A stretch of DNA of 64,000 nucleotides from Malassezia japonica (taxonomy: Eukaryota > Basidiomycota > Malasseziomycetes > Malasseziales > Malasseziaceae). The stretch covers positions 1,178,001-1,242,000 of the forward strand of contig NC_083371.1 in assembly GCF_029542785.1 (NCBI RefSeq). The letters run 5' to 3'. The translations under genes were made by a program, and so were the position numbers. The notes beneath the pieces were generated by a model. That model was not told the origin of the DNA and ran no database searches. It saw only the letters and a list, made by a program, of their open reading frames with translations. Each line of letters opens with the position of its first letter. Position 1 is the stretch's first letter. Shown here in pieces: positions 19,663-30,243 of this stretch.

Positions 19663-21173
19663 ATGATCGACTACGTTTTCCATTCGCTGTCGTCGCAGTA
19701 CGGCATCCCGTCCGACTATCTAAAGTTGGCGGCATGTCTGTTTGTGTCATATGCGTTGAGTCCGCTGCTGCCACTGCTGCCGTCAGCGTCGCTCCGTCAT
19801 CTGATGAATATTAGCTTGTCGATGTTTTTCCTGGTCAGCGTCATGAAGCTGTACAGCGGCACGGCGCAGCTCGTTGCGACCTCGCTCGTTGTATACGGTA
19901 TTGTCAAGTTCCGCATTGGTGGCAAAAACATGCCGTGGGTCGCCTTCATCTTCGAGATGGCCCATATGCTCTTTACGTACGTACCGCAACTTACCCAGAC
20001 ACCTCGCGCGCCAGCTGAACAATGTGCCGTTGACCACAATCGAGATCTCGGCGATGCACATGGTTCTGTGCATGAACCTCACCGCGTTCGCATGGGAGTG
20101 CTACGACGGCCAAATGCGCACAGTCGACGAGTGCGACGAGGCGCAGCGAAAAGACCGCATCACCGAGATGCCTTCGCTCCTTGCCTTTTTCGGATACTGG
20201 TACGTGGCGCGACTCATCCAGCTTCTATTTCCCTGGTGTGCTGGTCGGCCCCTCGACGCGCTTCGAGGACTACAACCGGTGGGCGAAAGGAGAACTGTAC
20301 CTCCCGTCCAAGACGCCTCCGCCGGGCCGGCTGTGGTACTCGCTCAAGGATGTCGCCTTTGGCGTGCTGTGCCTCGGCCTGCAGGCGCTCACCATGGACA
20401 AACTTAGCTACGCTCGTCTCGCCAATGCGGCCGACCCGATCCAAAAGACCTCGCTGCTGAACCGCATCTGGTTCGTCCAGCTGTGTGGGCTCGGCGCGCG
20501 TTTCCGTTACTATGGCATTTGGAGTCTGTCGAACGCGGCGTGTGTCCTCTCGGGCCTCGGCTACAACGGCATGAGCTCCGAGACAAACACGGCGCTCTGG
20601 ACGCGCTGCAAGAACGTGTTTGTGATCCGCATCGAGTTTGCCAACAACTGGAAGGAGCTCATGGACTCGTGGAACGCCAACACGAACGTGTGGTTGCGCA
20701 ACAATGTGTACAAGCGCATAGTTATCCCTGGCAAGCGCCCCGGTTTCAAGAGCACGATGACGACCTTTATGGTGAGCGCCTTTTGGCACGGCATCTCGCC
20801 GGGCTACTACCTGACGTTTTTGCTTGGCGGCCTGTACCTGTATGTCGCGCGCCTCCTGCGCCACAGCCTGCGCCCCGTCTTTTTCGCCAACACACGGACG
20901 CCGAACCCGACGCTGTTTACGCTCGACAAATACACAGTTTCTCAGGTTCTCTACTCGCTCGCATCGGTGATGGTCGTCCAGATGTCGGTCAACTTTGCCG
21001 CCCTCTCGTTCCTGGTGCTCTCTGCCAAGGCCTCGGTGCGGGCTTGGGCGAATGCAGGCTACTACGGCATCATCCTGCTCGTCGTGCCCATCATTGCCTT
21101 CCAGCTCGGCCTCGGCAAGGCGCTCAAGCGATTCCACCAAGCTCCGGAGGCGATCCCCAAGAAGAAGAACTAA
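19663..21173 (+). CDS. ALE1: Lysophospholipid acyltransferase, MBOAT family
   Basis: ER enzyme that re-acylates lysophospholipids (Lands cycle). Exons 19663-19976, 19999-20199 and 20222-21173, with two 22-nt introns, give 488 residues. The MBOAT markers are present: the conserved Asn region NNWKELMDSWNANTNVWLRN and the catalytic His in FMVSAFWHGISPGYY; GVLVGPSTRFEDYNRW is typical of Ale1/LPCAT. Many hydrophobic spans are visible and the C-terminus is a dilysine-like KKKN. The open frame upstream begins with GTG, so the first ATG (MIDYVFHSLSSQYGIP) was chosen. Its TAA at 21171-21173 overlaps the TAG of convergent PPT1 by three bases within the tetramer CTAA. Confidence 0.93.
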
Positions 21174-22303
21174 TACTTCTCCGTTCCTTCGGCTGTGCCC
21201 TCAGGCAGCTGTACATAGGCGCTGCGTGACCGCATGACTTTTCTTCCGACTCCCAGCACGACCAGGACCATGACCGCAACGAGTGCCACCAGGGCATGCG
21301 GCGGCGCACGGTGGTGCGCTTGCTCCGTGGCAAACCACGGGCCGGGGATGCGTGGGCGGCCGACGTACTGTCCAAGCGTGAGCGTGAGGCACGCCGGCGA
21401 CAGGTGCATGTGCATGCCCGAGCACTCGTGAAAGACAATCGCCCCCTTGCGGTCGAGCGCCCGGAGGCCGATCCAGTCCTCCTGGTAGATAGGACTGTGT
21501 CGCATCGGGATGGTCTCGTTCATGCACCCCTTGCGCGTATCGGGGTCCTCGTATGCGCCAAACCACGCCGAGGCCCATGGAACGACCGTCGTGTCCAGCT
21601 GGAAGCGGACCATCACAAACTTGTCGAGGCGCTCCAGGTTGGCCTTGTACGTCGCATTCTTCTCGGCCCCCTCGTTGTTGATGTCGTAGAGGAACTCGTT
21701 GCGCTCTTTGTACAGCGCAAACTGGTTCTTGGTGCGCGTGTCGCGGAAGTATTGCGCGGTCACGACATTGTTCTGGCTGTAGTCCGAATAGGCCTGGCCG
21801 GTGAGCAGGTGGTGCACCGTGTGGCAGATGGCGTCGTACGGGAGGCACGTGGGCAGGTCCGTGATGCCCATATGCTGCGACCCAAAGGTGATCAGGTTGC
21901 GGACGCGCGGCGTGTTGTAGCGCTCGACATACGCACGCAAAAACTGGCCGCCTTGCGAGAAGCCGACCGCGTCAAAGCCGTGGCGCAGCTCGGGGGTGTC
22001 ACGCAGGGTCTGGTAGACCTGCTCAATCTGGTCGTTCACATTGCCAAAGATCGACGCCTGTCGGTCTGCATAGAGCGTCGGCTTGATAGCAACGAGGTGG
22101 ACATAGATGCCGGGGTACATTTTCCCCAGATTCTCCTTGAGCACCTTGAGGCCTTGGGACTGCGCCGAGTCGCCGAGGCCGTGCCAGATGACGACCGGCA
22201 ACGGTTGGAAGAGGTCATCCGGAAACTTGGGCACTTTCGGGAGCGCGTCGACGACCGACAGCAGCGCTGCGACGACGATACTCAGCCACACCAGGCACCG
22301 CAT
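21170..22303 (-). CDS. PPT1: Palmitoyl-protein thioesterase with C-terminal membrane anchor
   Basis: Thioesterase that removes palmitate from cysteines of proteins in the lysosome/vacuole. It has 377 residues in one exon. An N-terminal signal peptide (MRCLVWLSIVVAALLSVVDA) is followed by PVVIWHGLGDSAQS (oxyanion region), GFSQGGQFLRAY with the catalytic Ser, ITFGSQHMGITDLP, and a final His region CSGMHMHLSP. After the catalytic domain a hydrophobic stretch HALVALVAVMVLVVLGVG with basic flank suggests a membrane anchor, unlike soluble animal PPT1. Its promoter must sit in the 22 bp before the ATG and in the end of the upstream phosphodiesterase gene. Its stop overlaps that of ALE1. Confidence 0.9.
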   Translation of the reverse strand: MRCLVWLSIVVAALLSVVDALPKVPKFPDDLFQPLPVVIWHGLGDSAQSQGLKVLKENLGKMYPGIYVHLVAIKPTLYADRQASIFGNVNDQIEQVYQTLRDTPELRHGFDAVGFSQGGQFLRAYVERYNTPRVRNLITFGSQHMGITDLPTCLPYDAICHTVHHLLTGQAYSDYSQNNVVTAQYFRDTRTKNQFALYKERNEFLYDINNEGAEKNATYKANLERLDKFVMVRFQLDTTVVPWASAWFGAYEDPDTRKGCMNETIPMRHSPIYQEDWIGLRALDRKGAIVFHECSGMHMHLSPACLTLTLGQYVGRPRIPGPWFATEQAHHRAPPHALVALVAVMVLVVLGVGRKVMRSRSAYVQLPEGTAEGTEKY

Positions 22304-22325
22304 CGTGGCAAAGGTCCGAGCGCTA

Positions 22326-23391
22326 TCACGTGGCTACGAAACTGGGACCGGGGCACTGCCCTGCTCGAAGGACATCTGGGTCAGTCGGTGTACGTACACC
22401 CGCGTGCTTTACGACCTCGTTCACGCAGAGGTACCGGTACAGCTGCGCGTACGGGGTGTAGTATTTGTAGTACGTCCAGCGGAAGTAGGGCGCGACGTAT
22501 TTCTTTTCGGTGCCCAAAAAGTCGGCCGCCATCTCCTTGCGCAGGTTCTGCAGGCCGTCCGTGTGGTCAGTGAGGATCGCCTTGACGCCCCAGCGCGTCG
22601 CCTCGACCATCTCGTCTATGCGGTTCACGGTCCAAACCATGACGTCCTTCTTCTCCTCCTTGGCACGCTGCAGGAAGCGCTGGCCCTCGTCGGTGGCGAG
22701 GGCAGGGAAGTTGAGCGAGAACGTGGAGCAGTCCTTCCAGAAGTAGCGCAGCGCATCCGCAGGCGACGAGCCGATATGCGCGAGCGACAGCGTGGGGACG
22801 TGCTTCTTGGCCGGCTCGATAAACTTGGGGTGCCACAGGCCGAGGATAAGGCGCGGCGCGAGCTGCGTCTCGTAGCCCGGAAATTTGCGCACGATCTTGT
22901 CCATGATCGAAAAGAGGCGCTCGGGGTCGTTGTTCGGCTTGATATCGACCTGCATAAGACGAAAAACGTACGTTAAGCTTCACATGGCGGTTCTCCTCCT
23001 TCATCAGCAGCTCACACAGCTGCTCAAACGTGGGGATCTGCTGCACAGGCTTCTCAAGCGTGCGCACATGCTCGATGCCGTCCGCACCAAAGTAGGGCCG
23101 TGCGCTGATAAGGCCTTTCCCATCCGTCGTACGGTCGAGCGTCGTGTCGTGGAACATGACAATGACATCGTCGGCAGTGACATGCACGTCTGCGTTAGCA
23201 CGTCTACCTACCGCTCTCAATACCCTCCGAGCCATCACGGATGGCCTGCGCAAAGGAGCTCAGGGTGTTCTCGGGGAACGCCGCCGAGGCCTGTGGTCAG
23301 AAGGGAAACGTACACCGCGGTGGCCCCTGCGCGTTAGCATCGATACGTACCAGCACTCGGGCAAAGCAGGACGGAATGCTTCGCTGGCCAT
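22326..23391 (-). CDS. PGC1: Glycerophosphodiester phosphodiesterase, Pgc1-like
   Basis: GDPD-family phosphodiesterase; the closest type is yeast Pgc1, a phosphatidylglycerol phospholipase C. Five exons: 23391-23351, 23326-23314 (13 nt), 23290-23212, 23189-22972, 22949-22326, with introns of 24, 23, 22 and 22 nt. The spliced length is 975 nt, or 324 residues. Splicing alone assembles the catalytic core WGHRGASAAFPENTLSSF, then IESDVHV (metal-binding Glu/Asp), VMFHDTTLDRTTDGKG, and later KLNVDIKPNN and the barrel end MVWTVNRIDEM. The ATG lies in CCACCATGG. The micro-exon encodes most of the HRG motif. The first 24-nt intron has no in-frame stop. PPT1 follows 22 bp downstream on the same strand. 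Confidence 0.9.
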
Positions 23392-23691
23392 GGTGGAGAT
23401 CACGTTAAGTAAGCGTCGAGAAGCAGCAAATGGACCTGAAATGGTCGTGAGAAATGGTCGTGAGAGTGGCGCGGCTGCGTGGCCTGACCCAGACGCGAAC
23501 GGGCCAGGCGTTGCGCCCGCCTTAGCGTGGCCACGTGGGAAAAAGGTCCTCAACGCCGTTCATTAGTTCCACGTGCGCGCGTAAACCAATTGACGCGCAT
23601 CAGGGTGCAGCGCGCGGCGACGCGGTGCTGTCGGCAGCGCAGCGCATCTGCAGCGGACGTCCTACAGAGTGTGTGTTGCGTGGCTACGCGG
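23392..23691. promoter_or_regulatory. PGC1 promoter / STIMATE-family gene 3' flank
   Basis: This 300-bp gap lies between two minus-strand genes. Two CACGTG palindromes (23532-23537 and 23570-23575) sit 140-185 bp upstream of the PGC1-like ATG. No open frame with family similarity is present. Confidence 0.45.
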
Positions 23692-24496
23692 CTACGACTC
23701 GAGTTCGGACTCGGAACGGGGCATGGGCATATCGGCCGTGTACACACGTGAATAGGACGTCTGGCCGGGCTGGTGCTGGAGAATCGAGTCAATGAGCCAG
23801 AACTGGAGCGTGTTCATAGCAAGGGGAAAGATCGCCATAGCGAAAACGACTTGCCAGCCGCGGTGCGCGCCAAAGAGACCGAGCAGCCAGTCGCCAAACG
23901 TGGTGAGGAAGGGGAGGAGTCCAAGCATGGCAAGCACGAGCAGCTTCATTAGCGAGAGCGCCAAAACGTAGACAGCCGTCTGGCGCACCCAACACTGCCA
24001 CGGCTCCAGCGGCGTGTGGGGGGGCGGAGGGTCGTCTTGATAGTCGCCCGATACAAGGCCACGGATCGCGAGCCTCGTCTCAAAGAGGTAGGTGAGACTC
24101 TGCATGAAGTAGTAGAGGATCGCAACACCTGCGTCAGTAGTACGACGTACCTAGCGTTGAATCCAGGAGAATATTTAAAAAGTACAGCGAGCAGGGATTG
24201 CTGTGCCCATCCATCGAGCCGGCCGTGCTCAGGGCAACATTCAGGACATGCACCATCAGCTGACCGGCCAGCTGCTTCGTGATATCCAGCATCCACGTAC
24301 GCCACGGCCGCTGTGGCCGCTCGCACTGACGTTTGTACGCGAGACTGCCCAGGACCAATACGCCCATCAGCAGCTGCACACCGATCGCAATTGGGCCAAA
24401 GAGACGGCAGTTGTGTTTATCGATAGGCTTTCCCAAGTGCGGCAGCACGGCCTGGCTCACCGGGGCCGAAGCCCGCTCCACCCATCGCTGCGCCAT
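23692..24496 (-). CDS. STIMATE/TMEM110-family membrane protein (YPL162C-like)
   Basis: Multi-pass membrane protein of 260 residues in two exons (24496-24151 and 24128-23692) across a 22-nt intron. Family features are CRLFGPIAIGVQLLMGVLVLGSLAYKR, the helix with WMLDITKQLAGQLMVHVLN, NPCSLYFLNILLDSTLGVAILYYFM (assembled by splicing), and WVRQTAVYVLALSLMKL. A final hydrophobic pair is followed by an acidic tail ESELES. Animal STIMATE regulates ER-plasma membrane contacts; the yeast YPL162C protein is vacuolar with unknown role. Location and role here are inferred only from family. The start is the first ATG; the upstream RTP1 gene ends 38 bp before it. Confidence 0.8.
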
Positions 24497-24534
24497 GCAC
24501 AGGACTGTGGGGAAAGAGATACCAGTGTGGAGGT

Positions 24535-27500
24535 CTACGAAAGGCCGGCGGCGCGTGCCGAGATGTGCGCCGACTCGAGCAGGCGCACCTCGTCCAGGCA
24601 GTCGCTCGCCTGTTGGCGCACCAGTGCGTCAACGTCTTCTGTAGCCACATAGCTCATCACAGGGACCAGGTGCTGCGCCGCCTGCATCGAGAGCAAGGGG
24701 ACCGGCGCCGGCACCTTGGATGTCGTCTGGCGTGTCTCGGGCAGCATTCCGCCGCCAGGCAGACGCAGCGCCGAGAGCGATTCGGGCTCGGGCGTTTCTT
24801 CGAGCTGGTGTTGGCGGGCGTCGAGGAAGGCATCGAGTTGGTGGCGCGTCGAGCGCAGCAGCACGGCCAGGAGCAGGAGCGCGGCGCGGCGGAGCTGCGG
24901 CAGCTTGGGGTCCACGTCGGTGCCCGCATGTCCCTCTTTTTCCGCCATCTTTTCGCACTCGTCGTCGTCGTCGTCAATCGCCGTGCGCTTTTGCTCGCCT
25001 GTGGCGTCCTTGCCGGTGACGTGTGCCGTGACGTGCGCTTTGCGCATCATCGGGCGACGGACGCTCTCGACCTGGACGAGCTCACGACAGAGGCGGGCCA
25101 TGTCTTCGGACGCCCCGCTCGAAGCGAGCGCCGTCGGCGCGACCTCGACGCACGTCCCGAGGATCGAGATAAACGAGCTGCGCAGCGTCGCGGAAAACAC
25201 TGGATTGCGCACCGCCGTCAGGAGCGGATTCACAATCAGGGCCACGGCCGGCACAATTGCCTCGCCGCAGTGCTGCAGCACTTGCAGAAGTGCCTCGCCG
25301 ATGCGCAAACGCTTGTCCGTTTCGCGTTGGCTGAGTTCCTGGCCGTACTCGAGCGCACAGGCCATGCCGTTCTGTGTCTTGTCGCCGCCGACGTACAGTG
25401 CAACGAGCGGACGGAGCGTCGCATCGCGCCAGTGCGCCGCCATCTGCGCCAGACCTTTGACCGCGTTCAAGTAGAGGAAACTCTCCTCGTCTTGGATCGC
25501 ATTCATAAAGATGTCAAAGATCGCAGGGAGCAAGGCAGGATCGAGCTCGTCGCCGTAGCACTCGCTGTGTACTTTCTTGTCCTTGGACACAAGCTGCGAC
25601 AAGAGGTGCAGACCATGCGCACGCACGGGGATAATCGGGTCTTGCAGGTACTGCAGCGCCTCTTGGTACACATCGAGGTACTTGGGCCGAACGGCCGTAC
25701 TGCTTGGAGGCGCTGCTTGCTGCTGCCGTGCGCTGAGGACCAGTACGACTTCTTGCGACAGCGCACGTACCTCGGCATCGGGCGCATCGCGGAGGCCCTC
25801 GACCTTGTGGCGCAGGACCTGGAGCATCGGCGTAGTCTGCGGCACGAGCTCCGTGTGCCCTTCGAGCAGTGACAAGAAGAGGTTCAGTGCAGTGTTGACC
25901 AGCTCCCAGTCGTGCTCGGCGCCGGGCGCGTCCTCTTCTTGGTCCTGAATATTGCGCAGCGCATCGAGCGTGCTCGGTGCTTCCTTTGTGTCTGCCGGCG
26001 TATGAGGGGTATGTTGCGTGCATGCATAGTCGATAAAGCGCAAGACACGATCGATATCTCCGTCGAGCAGCTTGGCGCCAAACGCCTCGAGAAGTTGGCC
26101 GATGAGCTGCAGGTAGTAGACCGAGCGCTGCTCCAGCTCAGCAGGACTTGCTTCGTCGACCGTGATCTGGGACGTGGCCTGCGTCTGGGTCCGTGAATAG
26201 CTCTCGAGCGAGGTGAGGAGGAGAGAGCTGGCCACATCCTGGCGCTGCGCCCGTTTCAGAAGCGCACTCACGCGCTGCGGAAGCACAGGGAACGAGAGCG
26301 ACTGCACCAGGTCGGCTGGCATATGGGGCTCGTCGCCCTCAGTCAAGGACAGCTGCTGCTGGAGCTGCTCAATGGTCAGTACGGTGCCTTTGAGGAGGCC
26401 ACGGAAATCGACGTCAGAGCGAGGGCTGGGTCAGGACACCGACGTACTCTTCCGGGACGATCTCGACGCCGTCATTCGTATCATGCCAAGCTGCGCCATC
26501 TGACGTGCACGCAGCCTGAAGCGCCGTGCTGATCGCTTGTGCCGTCTCGGCAGCCGCGCCGAGGCGCAGCCAGATGTGCAGCGTTTCGTTCACCTCGTTC
26601 TTTTGGGTCGCTCGCGAGCGTGCATCGTCCGACATCGTCTCGACTTTTGCCTTGGGGTCGCTCTCGAAGAACGTGTCCAGTTTCAAGAGTCGGAGCGCCA
26701 GAGGGGCTACCATAAAATGGATAAAGTCCGCCGAAGGCGGCGCAAGCAAGACGGCTGAAGCAAGCAGACGCAGCGCACGGTCGACGTCCGCAGCGCCGGC
26801 CACCTTGGCCAGCAGCACGCCGCCAATCACCGGATCAAGCGAGGCATGCACCGCCGTCGGGCTGCGCTCAACCATGCGCATCAGCGTAAAGGCAGCAGCA
26901 CGACGGTGCATGCCATGCACAGGCGTCGTGTTTGGCTGCGTGACTGGGTCGAGCACCGACAAAACGTGCGGGATCATTTCAGCATAGTAGCGGCTGCGCT
27001 CCATTCCTTTTGGCGGTGTCGTCAGCAGCTTTGTCGCGCCCTCCAGACGTTTAAAGGTGGCTGGGTAAGTATGGTAACGTACTATCACCCTCGCCGAGCT
27101 CGTCGCCGATATCGCCACTGAGCATGTCGGCCTCGTTCGCGCCGAGCATGCCAATGAGCAACGTACGCACGCCCTCGGGCCGGAGCAGCTGCAGCGAAAG
27201 CAGGCGCGCACAGTGCTCACGCACAAACCTGGGCGTGCTCGGTGCGCCGCTGCGCAGATGCGACGATAGCGCGCTGACTGTCGGCACGCTGCGCAGTGCG
27301 GCGAGGTCGATCGATGTCGGCAAAGCTTCGAGCAGTCCGTGCAGTTCGTCTTGAGCCGCCTCCACGGGCGCGGTGAGGCCGCTGGTCGCAGGCCCAAATG
27401 CAATGCGGACGAGCACGCGGAGCACGTCTACAAAGTAGATGCGCAGGACCAGCACAGCGACGTCGGTCCGGGCCACCTGGGAGACCGGCAGCGCCGTGTT

Positions 27501-28134
27501 GGACACCGGATCGGTGGCGCGCCGGAACAAGTTGGCAAAGATGCCGATGATACGCGCGAGCTGCTTGTTTACCGTATCCCATAGTGCGTCGTCATCGTCG
27601 GCCTCGTGCAAGCGTGTGCTGTCTGACATGTCTTCGTGCAGCGTCGACGGATGCATGACCTCGAACGTTGTGTCGTACAGCTCGATGAGCGGTACAACGA
27701 GCCACGCAAAGCTCGCAGTGAGCAGCTGTTTGATCACTGCCAGGTCGCGCGCACCCAGCAGCGCCACGGGTTCTTTTCCTGGCGTGGGTGTCTGTGGTGT
27801 CTGTGCGACTGTGTGGATCCGGTCCGTGCATGCGAGAGCGAACCAGCCCGTATTCCGCTGCACCTGCTCGAGTGTCGCATCCTCTTTTGCATACAGCACG
27901 CCCCCCAGCTCGCCAGCCAGTTCTGTGTAGAGCGGTGTCTTGGCAAAGTGGTCGAGGCGCTGCTGCAAAGTGTGTCGCATGCCGGCTGCGTGAGAATCGG
28001 CACGTACCTTCGCGTCCCTCGCCCGTAGCTATCTGTTCGCGCGTGCGCTTCGCACGCTCAATGTGCAAAGCAGCATCGCGGTCGCCCGTGAGGATCGCGG
28101 CAGCGTCGAGCAGCCCCCGCACGGCATCCTGCAT
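24535..28134 (-). CDS. RTP1: Rtp1/TANGO6-like HEAT-repeat protein
   Basis: Large helical-repeat protein of 1,177 residues. The family (yeast Rtp1, animal TANGO6/TMCO7) helps nuclear import or assembly of RNA polymerase II and has been linked to secretory-pathway organisation. Four exons: 28134-28008, 27985-27083, 27060-26448 and 26425-24535, with three introns of exactly 22 nt. The C-terminal part carries HEAT-like blocks (YLQDPIIPVRAHGLHLLSQLV, SFLYLNAVKGLAQMAAHW) and ends with the Rtp1 C2-type VMSYVATEDVDALVRQQASDCLDEVRLLE. The long upstream frame starts with TTG; the first suitable ATG is MQDAVRGLLDAAAIL. It diverges from PPIL3 with 77 bp between start codons. Confidence 0.82.
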
Positions 28135-28211
28135 CGTGGCGGCGGCCGTGCGTAAAATTGCCCAAATTCCCTTTGGCTGACAAAGCAGCAAGCTTCTCGG
28201 CGCAGGCGACG

Positions 28212-28803
28212 ATGAGTGTGACGCTGCACACGACGCTCGGTGATCTCAAGGTACGCTTCCGCGCTAATCCAGATCGAGGTCTTTTGCGAGACAGTTCCCC
28301 GTGCGGCGGAGAATTTCCTTGGGCATTGTGCGGCTGGGACGTACGATGAGGTGAAATGGCACCGGAACATGCGCGACTTTATGATCCAAGTACGTTGCCT
28401 CGCTAATGCAGACCGGCGACCCTACTGGCACCGGCAAAGGCGGCCAATCGATCTGGGGCGAGCCATTCCAGGACGAGATCTGCGCGACGCTCAAGGTACG
28501 TATCGCCGCTAATGCAGTTTAATGCGCGTGGTATTGTCGCCATGGCGAACGGCGCGCCGAACACGAACAAGTCGCAGGTGCGTGTTTGTTCTGACGCAGT
28601 TCTTTATCACATACAGCAAGCAGTCGCACCTTGATGGCAAGTACACCATCATCGGCAAGGTGATTGACGGTGCGGAGCTTGGCGGCACGCTCGATACTAT
28701 GGAAAAAGTTCCGGTCGACGCAAAGCACCGTCCGCTAGACGAAATCCGCATGACGGGCGTCACGATCCATGCGAACCCCATTGCGCAGCGTGCGCTTCCG
28801 TGA
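28212..28803 (+). CDS. PPIL3: Cyclophilin, PPIL3 type (spliceosomal peptidyl-prolyl isomerase)
   Basis: Small cyclophilin of 167 residues. Five exons (28212-28250, 28273-28389, 28412-28495, 28518-28577, 28600-28803) are separated by four introns of exactly 22 nt. The spliced protein reads [19 protein letters not shown] at the start, then [41 protein letters not shown] and [23 protein letters not shown]. This is a close match to PPIL3, including the short GTYDEV loop and the ending TIHANPIAQ. In this subfamily the canonical catalytic Arg is kept (HRN, equivalent to FHR). PPIL3 is found in spliceosomes in other eukaryotes. With four introns in 592 bp it is the densest example of the 22-nt intron class. 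Confidence 0.95.
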
Positions 28804-28995
28804 GCGCTCGCGCTGCTCGCGCGTCTTGTCGCGTCGGCCGTTGTCGCATCGATGGCCTGCCGCGTGAGCCGCCCATCGCATTGTGCTGGCCGCCGTGCAC
28901 AACCACCCGATACCCCTATGCTAGACATAAGCCTCTGTTAGTCGAGATCGACGATTTCCGCCTATAAAATGAAGACTGCAGGTGTGCTGCGTAGT

Positions 28996-29440
28996 TTACT
29001 CGTTGAAGCGGAGTACAAAGTTGACGACGATCGCCGTCAGGAGGAGGACCGAGAGCACCGTAGGGCCTGCTGTCAGCCATGAGCCACATACCGAGACGGT
29101 CATCGTAAGGGCCGCTGCCGCGGTTGCGGATCGCGTTCGCACGCCAGTGGTAGGTGACGAGGGCGTAGAGCATGATAGCGATGGCTGCGTAAGATCCCAC
29201 ACCTATACATACCGACGAAGCTGAACAGCGCAGCGCTGACACGGCCGACGCGGTCACCGAAGTTGAGCAGACCCGCGGCGAGCGCCGAGAGGGTCACGGT
29301 GAAGCTGAGCCACGAGAGGACTGGGTAAGCCAGGGGGACGTACAGGTACGCTCGTTAGCGAAGAAAACCTTGGGCTCAACACGAACGGGAAGCGCAATAC
29401 GCTTGCCCGCCGTACGCTGCAGAAGAGGCTGCGTCGACAT
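28996..29440 (-). CDS. VTC1: Vacuolar transporter chaperone subunit 1 (DUF202)
   Basis: Membrane subunit of the VTC polyphosphate polymerase. Exons 29440-29344, 29320-29213, 29184-29092 and 29069-28996, with introns of 23, 28 and 22 nt, give 123 residues. The product matches Vtc1 closely: [27 protein letters not shown], then ANERTFLSWLSF made by the first junction, [28 protein letters not shown], and [11 protein letters not shown] before the third membrane span. Three hydrophobic segments are visible. The second intron (28 nt) is longer than the local norm. Two CACGTG elements lie upstream at 29513-29518 and 29537-29542. It converges on PPIL3 with 192 bp between stops. Confidence 0.95.
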
Positions 29441-29566
29441 GGTGCCAGAGGTAGCCGGAAGCAGGCGTTGCCGCGACCGGGCGGCCTGGCCCGGCCGTGC
29501 TCTCTTTGGCCACACGTGCGCACGATCTGCATGGACCACGTGGCTATTCATTAATCCTGCCTCGGC

Positions 29567-30217
29567 TTATGTACGCCACTGCACGCGCTGGTGGGTGCAC
29601 TGTTCGTGGAGGAGCGCGCGGCGGTGGTAGAGTGTGCGGAGCGCACGGTAGTGCCGCACAAAGGTCGTGTCCTGCATAAGTAGAGGTACATACGTCAATC
29701 ATATCGAGCGAGTCGGTCGCCGGGAGTCCCTCGACATAGGCGTTCGCAAGCGCCTCGCTCTCGTCGTGCGCGTGCGCTGCGGCAAGCTGCAGGCGCGTCT
29801 GGAGTGCCATGGGCGAGAAGCGCTGCGTTAAGAGCGGCACATACCTTGTACGCCTCGTTCATCTCGCGCTCGACCGCCGGCCAGGCCGCGTCGGCGGCGC
29901 GCGCGTGCTCGTACGCAGCGCGCGTGGCGGCACGCACGGCCTCGAGCTTCGGACGCAGCTCCGCATTGCGCGCTGGGTCAGAAATGCGACTTACCTGCCT
30001 GCTCCTCGACGCGCTCGAGGAGCGCCTTGTGCTCGTCGTACAGGTCGCGCACCTCCGGGAGGCTGTGCAGAAGCGCATCAAAGTACGCCGCCTGGTCTTC
30101 TTGGATGCGTGGATCGTGCGACTCGCCAAGCACCTCGCGCATCTCATCGCGCGAGAGCTGCGCAATGCTCGGGAACTCGGCCGCGAGGCGCGCAGAGGAT
30201 GCCCCACGCCCGGCCAT
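29567..30217 (-). CDS. VPS37: ESCRT-I subunit Vps37 (Mod(r) domain)
   Basis: Component of ESCRT-I, which sorts ubiquitinated cargo into multivesicular bodies. Exons 30217-29995, 29972-29845, 29822-29692 and 29669-29567, separated by three 22-nt introns, give 194 residues. The helical Mod(r) pattern is evident: IAQLSRDEMREVLGESHDPRIQED, AAYFDALLHSLPEVRDLYDEHKALLERVEEQA, then ARNAELRPKL and a C-terminal FVRHYRALRTLYHRRALLHEQ. The frame extends upstream to a GTG only, so the ATG at 30217 (MAGRGASSARLAAEFPS) was taken. That leaves just 26 bp to the ATG of the divergent SVP26 gene, which is remarkable; an unseen 5' exon cannot be excluded. Confidence 0.85.
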
Positions 30218-30243
30218 GGAAGCGAGACGTACCTCCACATACG

